Shown here: in pieces, positions 24,022-32,577 of the stretch
Layout: every line of letters begins with the position of its first letter
Numbering within the stretch: position 1 is the first letter of the stretch
NCBI GenBank assembly: GCA_035468985.1
Contig: DATISF010000054.1
Location: forward strand, 62,001 to 126,000
Length of the DNA: 64,000 nucleotides
Source of the DNA: DASVHS01 sp035468985
Lineage (GTDB): Bacteria > Acidobacteriota > Thermoanaerobaculia > Gp7-AA8
Direction of reading: 5' to 3'
Made by a program: the position numbers and the translations under genes
Notes under the pieces: generated by a model
Told to the model about the DNA's origin: nothing
Database searches by the model: none
Seen by the model: the letters and a program-made list of their open reading frames with translations, nothing else

Positions 24022-24609
24022 ATGGGCGTGGATTCATTCTATGGCCGGATCGGTAAGCGGGCCTTCGACCTTGCGGCGGCAATCCTGGCACTCGCCGTCC
24101 TGTCTCCGCTGATGTTGCTGATCGCTGCATTGATCCGGTTGACCTCGCGTGGCCCCGCCCTGTTCGTTCAGGAACGACTGGGCCGCAACGCCGTGACCTT
24201 TCGAGTGTACAAATATCGCACAATGACCGATCGTCCCCGCGCGTACGACACTCTCTACTTCACAGGCGATCCTAACGACGTCACACTCATCGGCCGCTTG
24301 CTGCGACGCACAAAATTGGATGAGTTGCCTCAACTGCTGAACGTCTTGATGGGCGACATGTCCATCGTTGGCCCCAGGCCCCAACTTGCCGTCCAGCTCA
24401 GAGAATTTGACGAGAATGGAATGCTGCGTCTGCTTGTGCGTCCTGGGATCACCGGGATGGCACAAACACACGGAAACGTGGCGCTCTCGTGGCCTGAGCG
24501 GTGGCGTTACGACGCCGACTATGTGCGCCGAGTCTCGCTGAAACTCGACCTTGGGCTGATCGCCAGGACTGTTTGCGTCGTCGTGCGTGGCGAGACCCCG
24601 GTCGCCTGA
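24022..24609 (+). CDS. Initiating bacterial sugar transferase (PglC/WcaJ catalytic-domain type)
   Basis: 195 residues, the short form: one N-terminal re-entrant or membrane helix (FDLAAAILALAVLSPLMLLI), then the cytoplasmic catalytic domain with RLGRNAVTFRVYKYRTM, KLDELPQLLNVLMGDMSIVG, PRPQ and GITGMAQTHGN. It moves a sugar-1-phosphate from a UDP-sugar to undecaprenyl phosphate, starting glycan assembly. With the WecA/WbpL-type transferase at 6086-6530 destroyed, this is the only intact initiating enzyme in the window. A TTG at 24016 overlapping the upstream stop is an alternative start. Confidence 0.92.
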   Translation: MGVDSFYGRIGKRAFDLAAAILALAVLSPLMLLIAALIRLTSRGPALFVQERLGRNAVTFRVYKYRTMTDRPRAYDTLYFTGDPNDVTLIGRLLRRTKLDELPQLLNVLMGDMSIVGPRPQLAVQLREFDENGMLRLLVRPGITGMAQTHGNVALSWPERWRYDADYVRRVSLKLDLGLIARTVCVVVRGETPVA

Positions 24610-24675
24610 CGGCTTCCATCGCGCCGGTCGAACTCGGTGTCTCCATGCAAATGAAATTCTGTTAGCCTCATTCAG

Positions 24676-25668
24676 ATGGTTCGATCTCCCCGCATTGTCC
24701 TGGCCGGAAGTGTCAGCTTCTCACGTGTCACTCTCGAAACCCTCATAAGACTCGGAGCAACAATCTGCGGCACGCTCGGACTCGATCCTGCAGCGGCCAG
24801 ACAAGTCAGCGATTACGCCCGGCTGGATGACGTCGCTGCGGCGGCCGGCATTCCGTACGTAGGCTTCACAAAAATCAACGCCCCTGAAATCGTCGCGCAG
24901 CTCCGTGCCTGGTCCCCCGATGCGCTGTTCGTCGTTGGCCTGTCGCAACTCGTACAGGACGAGATCCTCTCGATCCCCCACGTCGGCGCGATCGGATTCC
25001 ATCCCACGCCGCTTCCCCGCGGTCGCGGACGCGCGCCCGTCGCCTGGCTCACATGGGACGGGGACTCCGGCGCGGCCACGTTCTTTGTGCTCGAGCGCCA
25101 GGCGGACTCCGGAGCGATCTTTGTCCAGGAACCGTTCGCCGTGCGTCGGGACGCCTACGCAGGAGAGGTGATCGAAGCGGTTCGGGCGGCCATCATCCGT
25201 GGCATCGAGCGATGGGGACCGCGCCTGCTGGCCGGGGAGTGGAATCCGATACCGCAAGATGAACAGCGTGCAACGTTCTGGGGGAAGCGCGCGCCCGAAG
25301 ACGGACTGATCGACTGGAGCCGCCCGGCCAGCGAAATCGCACGCCTCGTGCGAACGGCGTCAAGACCTTATCCCGGCGCCTACACCTTCGCGCGCGATCA
25401 TAGGGTGAGGATCTGGCGCGCATCGACCGTTGATCTCCCTTTTCGTGGCGTCGTCGGCCGCGTGCTGAACGCTTGGCCGGACGGTTCTCTTCTCGTCCAG
25501 ACAGGCGATGGCCTGCTTCGCGTCGAAGAACTCGAGATTGTCGATGGCGAATTGTCTGGCCATGCCTGGGTTGGTCAGAAGCTGGGATATGACCAGGACG
25601 AGGAGATCTTCCGACTGCGCGAGCGTGTCCGTCTGCTGGAGAAACGGTTGGAGCAGGCACCGATTTGA
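24676..25668 (+). CDS. Formyltransferase-fold protein with altered active site
   Basis: 330 residues with an N-terminal formyltransferase fold (IGFHPTPLPRGRGRAPVAWL) and a C-terminal Fmt-like domain (about 205-300), then a short coiled coil (LRERVRLLEKRLEQAP). His109 and Asp144 (RQADSGAIF) of the usual Asn-His-Asp triad are present, but the Asn position is Gly107. This GFHPTPLP variant is a recognisable sugar-formyltransferase-like subfamily of polysaccharide loci. Formylation of a 4-amino sugar is plausible; loss of Asn could mean altered chemistry. Confidence 0.78.
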   Translation: MVRSPRIVLAGSVSFSRVTLETLIRLGATICGTLGLDPAAARQVSDYARLDDVAAAAGIPYVGFTKINAPEIVAQLRAWSPDALFVVGLSQLVQDEILSIPHVGAIGFHPTPLPRGRGRAPVAWLTWDGDSGAATFFVLERQADSGAIFVQEPFAVRRDAYAGEVIEAVRAAIIRGIERWGPRLLAGEWNPIPQDEQRATFWGKRAPEDGLIDWSRPASEIARLVRTASRPYPGAYTFARDHRVRIWRASTVDLPFRGVVGRVLNAWPDGSLLVQTGDGLLRVEELEIVDGELSGHAWVGQKLGYDQDEEIFRLRERVRLLEKRLEQAPI

Positions 25669-25702
25669 TCACGGCCGCATTGGATGCCTTGCACGACCGC
25701 GC

Positions 25703-26704
25703 TCAGCGCAACCATCCGTTTGCTCTCATTTCTGCGACAGCGTCCCGCCACCCGAGTGTCTGGTCGTAGGAGGGCACAAATCCCAGTCGGTCGCGCAGTT
25801 TTCCACTGTCGACAACCAGGTCGTGTTCGTACTTCGCAAGGATGGCCGGGGTAACCGGAAGGGCCAAGCCCAGTCGCGTCGCGATGCTGTTGGCGGCACC
25901 GATGACCCAGGCCACGGGTTTCAGCGGCACGGAAAAGCGTGGCGATGGCCGGCCTAATGCGGAGCAGATGTTGTCGATGATCTGCGCGAGAGTGGGCGCG
26001 GCGCCGTCGGAAACATTGAAGATCTCTCCGGCGGCGGCCGGATGTTCGCCCGCGAGTACCACGGCGCGGCCGACATCCTTGTCGTAGACGAGCGCTCGAC
26101 GGTTCCGCGCAGCACCAAGCCGCACGAAGCGGCGACGATCAAGAGACTGCACAAGGCGGAAATAGTTTCCCTTGATGCGCCCTCCGTAAACAGCCGACAG
26201 GCGAAGGACAGTGCCGATCGGATGGCCTTGGTGATCACGAGCGTCCAGAACGATCTTCTCTGCCTCAAATTTTGTCTTGGCGTACCAAGTGTCCGGGCTC
26301 GGCGGCAGACCCTCCGTGAGCACCGCGCTCTGCGAGTCGCCGTAGACCGAGATCGTGCTGCAGAAAACGATTCGCCGAACGCCCGCCTCCTCGCTGGCTC
26401 GCACAATCGTCCGTGTTCCTTCAACATTCACGCGGTGATACGTATCCCGAAGCGAGTCCGGCGGATCGAAGATGTGCAAAAGTGCAGCGAGATGAACCAC
26501 GATCCTTGCTTCACCGACGGCGCGCCGAGCCGCATCTCCATCGAGAATGTCGCCCTGAAGAACCTCGACCGAAGGATCGAAGAGACCTGATGGAGCTGGA
26601 TGTCGAGAAAACGTGCGAACACGATAGCCACGTGTCAGAAACGCCCCAACCACCGACGGTCCGAGCGCACCCGTTGCGCCGGTAATGAGACAGAGCTCAC
26701 TCAT
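25703..26704 (-). CDS. NAD(P)-dependent sugar epimerase/reductase (extended SDR)
   Basis: 333 residues. TGATGALGPSVV gives the nucleotide-binding loop (TGxxGxxG), STISVYGDS the active Ser region, and WYAKTKFEAEK the Tyr-x3-Lys pair. Family members reduce or epimerise nucleotide-linked or lipid-linked sugars; beside a WbuB-like transferase such enzymes often process the 4-keto sugar made by a dehydratase. The specific reaction cannot be told. Start overlaps the upstream glycosyltransferase stop (ATGA). It converges with the plus-strand formyltransferase across a 34-base gap without a clear terminator. Confidence 0.85.
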   Translation of the reverse strand: MSELCLITGATGALGPSVVGAFLTRGYRVRTFSRHPAPSGLFDPSVEVLQGDILDGDAARRAVGEARIVVHLAALLHIFDPPDSLRDTYHRVNVEGTRTIVRASEEAGVRRIVFCSTISVYGDSQSAVLTEGLPPSPDTWYAKTKFEAEKIVLDARDHQGHPIGTVLRLSAVYGGRIKGNYFRLVQSLDRRRFVRLGAARNRRALVYDKDVGRAVVLAGEHPAAAGEIFNVSDGAAPTLAQIIDNICSALGRPSPRFSVPLKPVAWVIGAANSIATRLGLALPVTPAILAKYEHDLVVDSGKLRDRLGFVPSYDQTLGWRDAVAEMRANGWLR

Positions 26705-27939
26705 GCACGACCGTTCTTCCGTGCCACGCGAGACAAGAGCTCCTCGTAGCGTGCGATGACGCGCTCCTTGGCCAGGTTTGCCTGCAAGTAGGAGCGTCCG
26801 TTCTTCCCAAACTGTTCCACGGCGTTCTGCCTCATGGCCGCCAGCGATTCGATGGTTCGAGCGAGATGCACGGGATCATCCGGAGGAATGACGATTCCCG
26901 CTCCTGCTTCGGACACAAGATCGGCCGCCGCTCCCTCCATGGCCATGATGATCGGGCGACCGGCAGCAAGATATGCCAGCGTCTTGGACGGGATGATGAA
27001 GCGTGAGAGTTCACTTCGGCGCAGATGAACCAAGAGAGCATCCGACGCCGCCATGAACTCGGGCATGCGGCTCATCGGTTGTCGATCGACGAACTGGACG
27101 CGATCCTCAACGTGCTGCTCGCGCGCGAGGCCCACCAATCTCTCGCGATCACTTCCGTCTCCGACGAGCGCGATGAGCACCTTCGACGACGAGGGCAGAT
27201 GTGTCGCCGCAAGAACGACCGAATCGAGTCCCTGGACCAGGCCGAGATTGCCTGCAAAGAGAACCACAAATCTCCCCTGCCAGCCGAGTCTCGAACGTAC
27301 GGCCTCCCGCCGTTCCTCGGCCGATGTATCAAACAAGCTCTCATCAACCCAGTTCGGCATCACTGTCACTTTGTCAGCAGGCACACCCTTGGCCATCAGG
27401 TTCTGCCGCGCTCCCTCGGTCACGACCAAGATGTGGGCCGCCCGGCGATAGACGAAGCGCTCGATCATCGACATGCCTCGGACCAGGAATCCTTCCTTCA
27501 TCAGACCTGACAGCACAGCGGACTCAGGCCAGACGTCCTGCACGTCGTAGACGAAGGGCATGCCCCGAATGACCGAAATGAGCCACGCCGCAAGTCCCAC
27601 CGTCAACGGCGGGTGCCACACATACATCACGTCGGACCGTGCTCCGATCAGCGCGCCGAGAGGCGCTGACAGTGCAAACGAGCAGTAGTTCACGATGCGC
27701 CCAATGACGCTCTTGCCGTGGTAAGGGAGTTCGAACGTCCGAATTATCGGGATTCCGTCTTGTTCGTACCGCTGAAGCAGCCGGAGCTTGAAGCTGTCAT
27801 ACAGGCGACCGGATGGATAGTTGGGGAAGCCGGTAATGACAGTGACTTCATGGCCGTGATCGCGCAATGCACGCGCAATATCGCCCGCCTTTGGGATCGG
27901 CTCCGGGTCGAAATACTGGGAAAGAATCGTGACGCGCAT
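26701..27939 (-). CDS. wbuB: WbuB-like family-4 glycosyltransferase
   Basis: 412 residues, GT-B fold. The N-terminus MRVTILSQYFDPEPIPKAGD and ITGFPNYPSGRLYDSFK are typical of WbuB, the transferase for N-acetyl-L-fucosamine-like sugars. The acceptor domain ends near VYDVQDVWPESAVLSGL, and the donor domain contains FAGNLGLVQGLDSVV and the E-x7-E-type region SEAGAGIVIPPDD. It acts on the cytoplasmic face of the membrane. It sits next to the three genes for an L-sugar nucleotide (27975-31879), which fits its donor. Confidence 0.85.
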   Translation of the reverse strand: MRVTILSQYFDPEPIPKAGDIARALRDHGHEVTVITGFPNYPSGRLYDSFKLRLLQRYEQDGIPIIRTFELPYHGKSVIGRIVNYCSFALSAPLGALIGARSDVMYVWHPPLTVGLAAWLISVIRGMPFVYDVQDVWPESAVLSGLMKEGFLVRGMSMIERFVYRRAAHILVVTEGARQNLMAKGVPADKVTVMPNWVDESLFDTSAEERREAVRSRLGWQGRFVVLFAGNLGLVQGLDSVVLAATHLPSSSKVLIALVGDGSDRERLVGLAREQHVEDRVQFVDRQPMSRMPEFMAASDALLVHLRRSELSRFIIPSKTLAYLAAGRPIIMAMEGAAADLVSEAGAGIVIPPDDPVHLARTIESLAAMRQNAVEQFGKNGRSYLQANLAKERVIARYEELLSRVARKNGRA

Positions 27940-27974
27940 TGATCGTTGGAAAGGATGTGCGCGTTAGATGCGCA

Positions 27975-29054
27975 TCAATTCGTGTAGCCCAACACGATCT
28001 TGGCGACCGTGTGAGAGACATTGCGCGCCAAGTACTCCGTCGGCACGATCCAGTCGGCGCCATCCACGGCGATCCGGACCTTACGCTCGAGTCCGTCGGC
28101 ATCGGCGCCGGAAAGGATGTTGCTGCCGCATTCGATGGTTTCAGGCCGTTCAGTGACATCGCGAAGGGTCACGTTAGGCACCTTGAAAATGCAGCATTCT
28201 TCCTGAACCGTTCCGCTATCGCTTAGAACACAGAACGCATTCTTTTCCAATTTCACAAAATCGAAGAATCCGAGGGGCGCCGTCAAACGGACCAGAGGCG
28301 ACTGCGGAGTGAGGCCGTGACGTTTCATCCGGTCTGCCGTCCGCGGATGGACACTGACGACGACCGGCTTGCTATATCTGTCCGCGACCGTCGAGAGGCC
28401 CTTAAGAAACGAGCCGAGGCGAGCCGGATCATCAACGTTCTCGGATCGATGCAGAGTCACGAGAAAGTAATCGCGCGGTCGAACAGCGAGACGCTCGAGA
28501 ACGGGGCTGGAATCGATGGTCGATCCGTAGGCCTCAAGCACCTCGTAGATCGGATTTCCAATCACAAAAATGCGATGCCGGTCGATGCCCTCGCGAACGA
28601 GATTCTGCCGGCTTCGGTCAGTGTATGGCATCAGGATCGTGCTGCAATGATCAATCAGCCGCCGGTTGATCTCTTCCGGAACGCGATCATCGTAACAACG
28701 GTTTCCCGCCTCCATGTGATAGACGGGAATCTGCATACGCGCGGCCACGATGGCGGCGAGCCCGCTGTTGGTATCACCCAGAATCAGCAAACGATCCGGC
28801 CGTGAATCCGACAGAACAGCCGAAATGCGTACCAGGATCTGCCCGATCTGATCGGCAAAGTTCTCGCTTTGCACACCGAGATGGATGTCGGGCGACCGGA
28901 CGCCGAGCTCCTGGAAGAAGATGTCACTGAGGTTCGGGTCGTAATTCTGCCCCGTGTAGACCAGCGTATGCTCACCATGCTCGTCCAGGACAGGGATGAC
29001 GCGACTGAGACGGATGATCTCAGGCCGTGTGCCGAAGACTGTGACGATCTTCAC
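27975..29054 (-). CDS. Non-hydrolysing UDP-N-acetylhexosamine 2-epimerase (WecB/WbjD/WbvD type)
   Basis: 359 residues. MKIVTVFGTRPEIIRL is the hallmark N-terminus; TGQNYDPNLSDIFF, LGDTNSGLAAI, HMEAGNRCYDDRVPEEINRR and SDSGTVQEECCIFKVP complete the family set. WecB makes UDP-ManNAc; homologues beside CapE-type dehydratases (CapG, WbjD, WbvD) invert C2 in UDP-L-FucNAc or UDP-L-QuiNAc synthesis. Adjacent CapE-like and RmlD-like genes point to the latter. Overlaps the dehydratase gene (ATGA). Confidence 0.9.
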   Translation of the reverse strand: MKIVTVFGTRPEIIRLSRVIPVLDEHGEHTLVYTGQNYDPNLSDIFFQELGVRSPDIHLGVQSENFADQIGQILVRISAVLSDSRPDRLLILGDTNSGLAAIVAARMQIPVYHMEAGNRCYDDRVPEEINRRLIDHCSTILMPYTDRSRQNLVREGIDRHRIFVIGNPIYEVLEAYGSTIDSSPVLERLAVRPRDYFLVTLHRSENVDDPARLGSFLKGLSTVADRYSKPVVVSVHPRTADRMKRHGLTPQSPLVRLTAPLGFFDFVKLEKNAFCVLSDSGTVQEECCIFKVPNVTLRDVTERPETIECGSNILSGADADGLERKVRIAVDGADWIVPTEYLARNVSHTVAKIVLGYTN

Positions 29055-30091
29055 GCGTAAATCGCTTCCGCGCCTGTGATGTACGGATCGAGGAGGCGGC
29101 GAAGTCCGTGATGGTCGAGCGTAACGTCGGACGAGGAATACTCGCCTCGGAGCGCCGGGGCGGAATGGGGCTCCTTCCTCAGCTCCGGCAACATCGGTCG
29201 GATCACATAGTAGTCACCGCGCTCGATCGTCCTGTAGCACTCCTCTTCTGACACCATGATCTCGTGAATCTTTTCGCCGGGACGGATCCCGGTAAAGACT
29301 TGCTTGATGTCGGCATCTCCGATGAGCGCGTTCGCGATATCCACGACTCGCGCCGCTGGCACTTTCGGCACATAGGTCTCACCGGGCAGAGCGTTCCCCA
29401 CGGCAGCGAAAACCGTGTCAACTGCCCGGTCCAAGGTCAGCAGGAATCGCGTCATGTCAGCCATCGTGATGGTCACTGGTCCACCACGTTCGATCTGGCT
29501 GAGAAAGAGAGGAACAACGGAGCCTCGCGATGCCACGACGTTGCCGTACCGCACGCACACGAATCGTGCCTGCGGTGACTCCAGGTTCGCTTCAACCAGA
29601 ATCCGCTCCATGACAGCTTTGGTCATGCCCATGACGTTGATCGGCTTACAGGCCTTGTCGGTCGAGATTCCGACCACCGTCTTCACGGGCGTGTGATTCT
29701 CGCGAATGACGCGTACAACGTTCTGCGCGCCATGAACGTTCGTCTGCACAGCCTCGAACGGAAAATACTCACAGGAGGGAACCTGCTTGAGAGCGGCTGC
29801 GTGAATGATGACATCCGCCTCGCGAGCCGCCCGCAAAAGTGACGGGTAGTCTCTGACGTCTCCAATCCGGAAGGAGAGAATCTCCTGCGAATTGCGGTAG
29901 ATCACTTCGTCCGTTGCCGCTTCTTTGTGCAGATACGAGAGGCGCATGTAATGTTGTTTCGCTTCGTCACGCGAAAAGACAATCACGCGCCGCGGCCGCC
30001 CCTGATCGCCGCTCAGCAGGCGGCGCACAACTCGCTGACCGAGAGAACCTGTACCGCCAGTTACCAGGATCGTTTTCCCATCAAAGTGCAC
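29051..30091 (-). CDS. UDP-GlcNAc 4,6-dehydratase/5-epimerase (CapE/WbjB/WbvB type)
   Basis: 346 residues, soluble short form. TGGTGSLGQRVVRRLL is the nucleotide loop; HAAALKQVPSCEYFP and GISTDKACKPINVMGMTKAV are diagnostic, with Met-x3-Lys replacing Tyr-x3-Lys as in FlaA1/CapE. It forms UDP-2-acetamido-2,6-dideoxy-L-arabino-4-hexulose and related keto sugars. The C-terminal TGIRPGEKIHEIMVSEEEC matches the CapE family. It starts 11 bases before the end of a polysaccharide deacetylase and overlaps the epimerase by ATGA. Confidence 0.9.
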   Translation of the reverse strand: MHFDGKTILVTGGTGSLGQRVVRRLLSGDQGRPRRVIVFSRDEAKQHYMRLSYLHKEAATDEVIYRNSQEILSFRIGDVRDYPSLLRAAREADVIIHAAALKQVPSCEYFPFEAVQTNVHGAQNVVRVIRENHTPVKTVVGISTDKACKPINVMGMTKAVMERILVEANLESPQARFVCVRYGNVVASRGSVVPLFLSQIERGGPVTITMADMTRFLLTLDRAVDTVFAAVGNALPGETYVPKVPAARVVDIANALIGDADIKQVFTGIRPGEKIHEIMVSEEECYRTIERGDYYVIRPMLPELRKEPHSAPALRGEYSSSDVTLDHHGLRRLLDPYITGAEAIYA

Positions 30092-30941
30092 GCAATACCT
30101 CGGATGCCATGGCGCTCAATGAACGCGCTCGCAATCGGTATAGCAGGTCAAGCCCACCATCAGCAACCATCCTTATATAGTGGAACGGGGCGGCGAGATC
30201 GATGCTTTCTCGCAGCAGGGCCAGCCGGCTGGTTGCAGGGGTGTTCAGTCCGCGAAGGCCGCTGCAGACATACTGAAAATGCCGGGACGCAGTTGCGAGC
30301 ACTGCCGGTGAGGTGCTCCTCAGATCTCCGAACGGATACGCGAACCACTTCGGCGAGACACCCAGTTCCTCGCGCAGGCGAACAAACGAGTGCGAGATAT
30401 CCTGGTTGAGGTCGGATTCGGAGAGTGCCGAGAGCCTGCGATGCATCAGGCTGTGCGATCCGATCGTATGACCGCGGCTCGTCAGCTCGCGAATCTCATC
30501 CCAGCTCATCAAAGCCAGCCGTTCGGCCGGAGGCGGCGGCAGGGCAGGAAACACGAACGTTTCGACGGATTGCCGCTGCTCACTGCCGGGCGTATCAACC
30601 AAACCAGGGCAAACGAAAAAAAGAGCCCGAACGGCGTGGGCCTCCAGAACGCCGCGAGCAACATCGAGATTCGATCGGAAGCCATCGTCGAACGTCAACA
30701 ATACCGGAATCTGGCCGCGCCGCCTGGGGCCCTCGGCAGCAAGACGCTCTTCGGCTTGTTCCGGCGAAATGATGCCCCGTCGAGATTTCAGGAACTGAAG
30801 GAGCGAGTCGAGTGCATCCACCTCGGTCGGCGGAACGTCGTGCAGAATCAACATGCGAAAGCCACTCCATCTCGCCACGCGAGACACGAGTCGCCACATC
30901 GGTCCGTAAAACCGCGCTGCCGGATAGCGGATTGGATTCAC
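30081..30941 (-). CDS. NodB-type polysaccharide deacetylase
   Basis: 286 residues from the GTG at 30941 that overlaps the upstream stop (GTGA) and has AGGAG about 15 bases before it; another GTG at 30965 is possible. The catalytic base motif is LLTFDDGFRSN (first Asp pair), the metal-site histidines lie in IGSHSLMHRRL, and WFAYPFGDLRST is motif 3 of the NodB domain. Such carbohydrate-esterase-4 enzymes remove N-acetyl groups from chitin, peptidoglycan or exopolysaccharide. It interrupts the dehydratase-reductase gene pair. No signal peptide is clear, so a cytoplasmic action on a lipid-linked sugar is possible. Confidence 0.85.
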   Translation of the reverse strand: MNPIRYPAARFYGPMWRLVSRVARWSGFRMLILHDVPPTEVDALDSLLQFLKSRRGIISPEQAEERLAAEGPRRRGQIPVLLTFDDGFRSNLDVARGVLEAHAVRALFFVCPGLVDTPGSEQRQSVETFVFPALPPPPAERLALMSWDEIRELTSRGHTIGSHSLMHRRLSALSESDLNQDISHSFVRLREELGVSPKWFAYPFGDLRSTSPAVLATASRHFQYVCSGLRGLNTPATSRLALLRESIDLAAPFHYIRMVADGGLDLLYRLRARSLSAMASEVLRAL

Positions 30942-31879
30942 CCCGAACTGTCTCCTGCATGCCACCGTTCGTAGGGCGTCGGATCAATCGCCATTCCCTG
31001 AATGCTCTCCGTCCACGGGGCCGGTGACCAACCGGTAGCGCGCCGGAAGCGCGTGCTGTCGAGGCTGCGGTCAACAGTCACGTCGTCGGCAGGCTCGATG
31101 TCCACAGGAGCTCGAAACGCGGTCCGCATCAACTCGAGCAACGAGTATTTGTCGATCGGATCCGACGATACATGGTACAGCCCACGAAGATCCGGATGAT
31201 TCCGAATGACTGTCCCAACGACGTCGGCGAAAGCGACGGTGGTGAGGCCCGAGAAGATCGCTCTGCGGAAGCCTTTCACCCTTTGCCCCCGATTCGACAG
31301 AAACCACTCGACCAGACCATTGCGGCTGTTCATCTCCCGCCCGATGATCGAGGTCCTCAAAGTCAGATGGCCCGACTCGACAACCTCTCCCAGGCACTTG
31401 CTGCGCCCATACAAATCGTCAGCGTCCGGTGGGTCATCCTCGGTATACATCCCCTTCTGACCGGAGAAGACACAATCGGTCCCAACATGAATGAGCCGCG
31501 CGCCGGCCGCACTGCAGAGGGTCGCCAGCCGGTGCGGAAAGAGCGAATTGATCGAGATACTGACGATTGGGTCGCGCGCCGCCGGCAACTGCTTGACGAC
31601 ACCGATGGCATTCACGACCACTTCCGGCTTTGACACGTCGAATGCTCGAACCACGTTATCGAATTCGTCCGCATCGACTCCTGCGATCGTCCTCCGCTCT
31701 TCGAAAAGCCGATACCTGTCGTACGCAGCGAAATCTGCGCGCAGGGTGATCCATGTCTCGTATTCGCGGTGGAGCTGCTGCCACAGCTTGTGACCCAACA
31801 TGCCCGCGCCGCCGAGGATGAGGAGACGGGTCAGCGTTCCCTCCAGTGCCGATAGGCATACCAACCGATTCCAATCCAT
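30938..31879 (-). CDS. RmlD-like nucleotide-sugar 4-keto reductase (WbvR type)
   Basis: About 300 residues. RLLILGGAGMLGHKLWQQL is the NADPH loop; VVNAIGVVKQLPAA, HVGTDCVFSGQKGMYTEDD and DLYGRSKCLGE (Tyr-x3-Lys) are RmlD/WbvR signatures. In the UDP-L-RhaNAc/L-QuiNAc route the RmlD-like WbvR reduces the keto sugar made by the CapE-type dehydratase; unlike CapF/WbjC there is no C-terminal cupin domain here. The ATG at 31879 gives a 15-residue non-family extension; a CTG at 31834, overlapping the upstream stop and preceded by GGAGGG, would give the canonical N-terminus and may be the true start. Confidence 0.83.
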   Translation of the reverse strand: MDWNRLVCLSALEGTLTRLLILGGAGMLGHKLWQQLHREYETWITLRADFAAYDRYRLFEERRTIAGVDADEFDNVVRAFDVSKPEVVVNAIGVVKQLPAARDPIVSISINSLFPHRLATLCSAAGARLIHVGTDCVFSGQKGMYTEDDPPDADDLYGRSKCLGEVVESGHLTLRTSIIGREMNSRNGLVEWFLSNRGQRVKGFRRAIFSGLTTVAFADVVGTVIRNHPDLRGLYHVSSDPIDKYSLLELMRTAFRAPVDIEPADDVTVDRSLDSTRFRRATGWSPAPWTESIQGMAIDPTPYERWHAGDSSG

Positions 31880-32577
31880 TCGCGCGTGACGCGAGTCGAC
31901 AGTGCAAGCGCGTCGGCCTCAGGAATCCATGTTTGCGTCGATCTCGGCGATACGTCGATCAGGGCATGAGTGGATACCGGCGTGACAAAAGGGAAGTACC
32001 GGTGAAACTCCCGATATGCGCGGCGCAAGTGAACTGGGTCGGAGACCAGGATGATCCGTTCCTGAACGGCCGCGAGACGCTCCTCCAGAATCCGAGTCGG
32101 GTGTTCGAAGGTGGTTTTCGCACGGGGCTCGAGCAGGATCTTCTCCGGCGGAACCCCCAGCTGGATCGCCAGTTGTCTCATCGAGGCGACTTCCGATCCC
32201 GGTTCCGCAGAGAACGCCCGGCCTGTCATGATGATCGATTGTGCGTGGGAGTTCCTGAACGCCTCAGCACCTCGAATGACCCGCAAGATCGTCGGTTCGA
32301 CTAGATAGAAGCGGAGATCACTTCCGACAAATGACCCACCCGCAAGAACGACGACTTTGGTCGGTCGAACGCTCACGGAGTCGGAAGCTGCCGGCATGGC
32401 GATCGCCACGGCGAGCTGACTACTCAGAAAAGGCGTCGAGAAAACCCAGAGCGCGAGAGCTGCAGTCAAGACTGCAACACGAAGAGAGCGCCTGCCGGAA
32501 CGACGCAATCCAACCAGGGCATCGCAGATGATGACCACGAGAACCCACGCCAACGGAGAGATCAGACTCTTGATCAT
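31831..32577 (-). CDS. YdcF/ElyC-like (DUF218) membrane protein
   Basis: 248 residues from the ATG overlapping the upstream stop (ATGA). Two membrane helices near the N-terminus (about 5-22 and 33-50) precede the DUF218 core: KVVVLAGGSF, ESRAKTTFEHPTRI-like segment (EPRAKTTFEHPTRI, the conserved N/K-T-x-E turn) and ILVSDPVHLRRAYREFHRYF. In E. coli ElyC/SanA relatives affect envelope polysaccharide and lipid-carrier homeostasis; the biochemical activity is unclear. In this locus a link to glycan export or carrier recycling is plausible. Confidence 0.82.
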   Translation of the reverse strand: MIKSLISPLAWVLVVIICDALVGLRRSGRRSLRVAVLTAALALWVFSTPFLSSQLAVAIAMPAASDSVSVRPTKVVVLAGGSFVGSDLRFYLVEPTILRVIRGAEAFRNSHAQSIIMTGRAFSAEPGSEVASMRQLAIQLGVPPEKILLEPRAKTTFEHPTRILEERLAAVQERIILVSDPVHLRRAYREFHRYFPFVTPVSTHALIDVSPRSTQTWIPEADALALSTRVTREWIGIGWYAYRHWRER

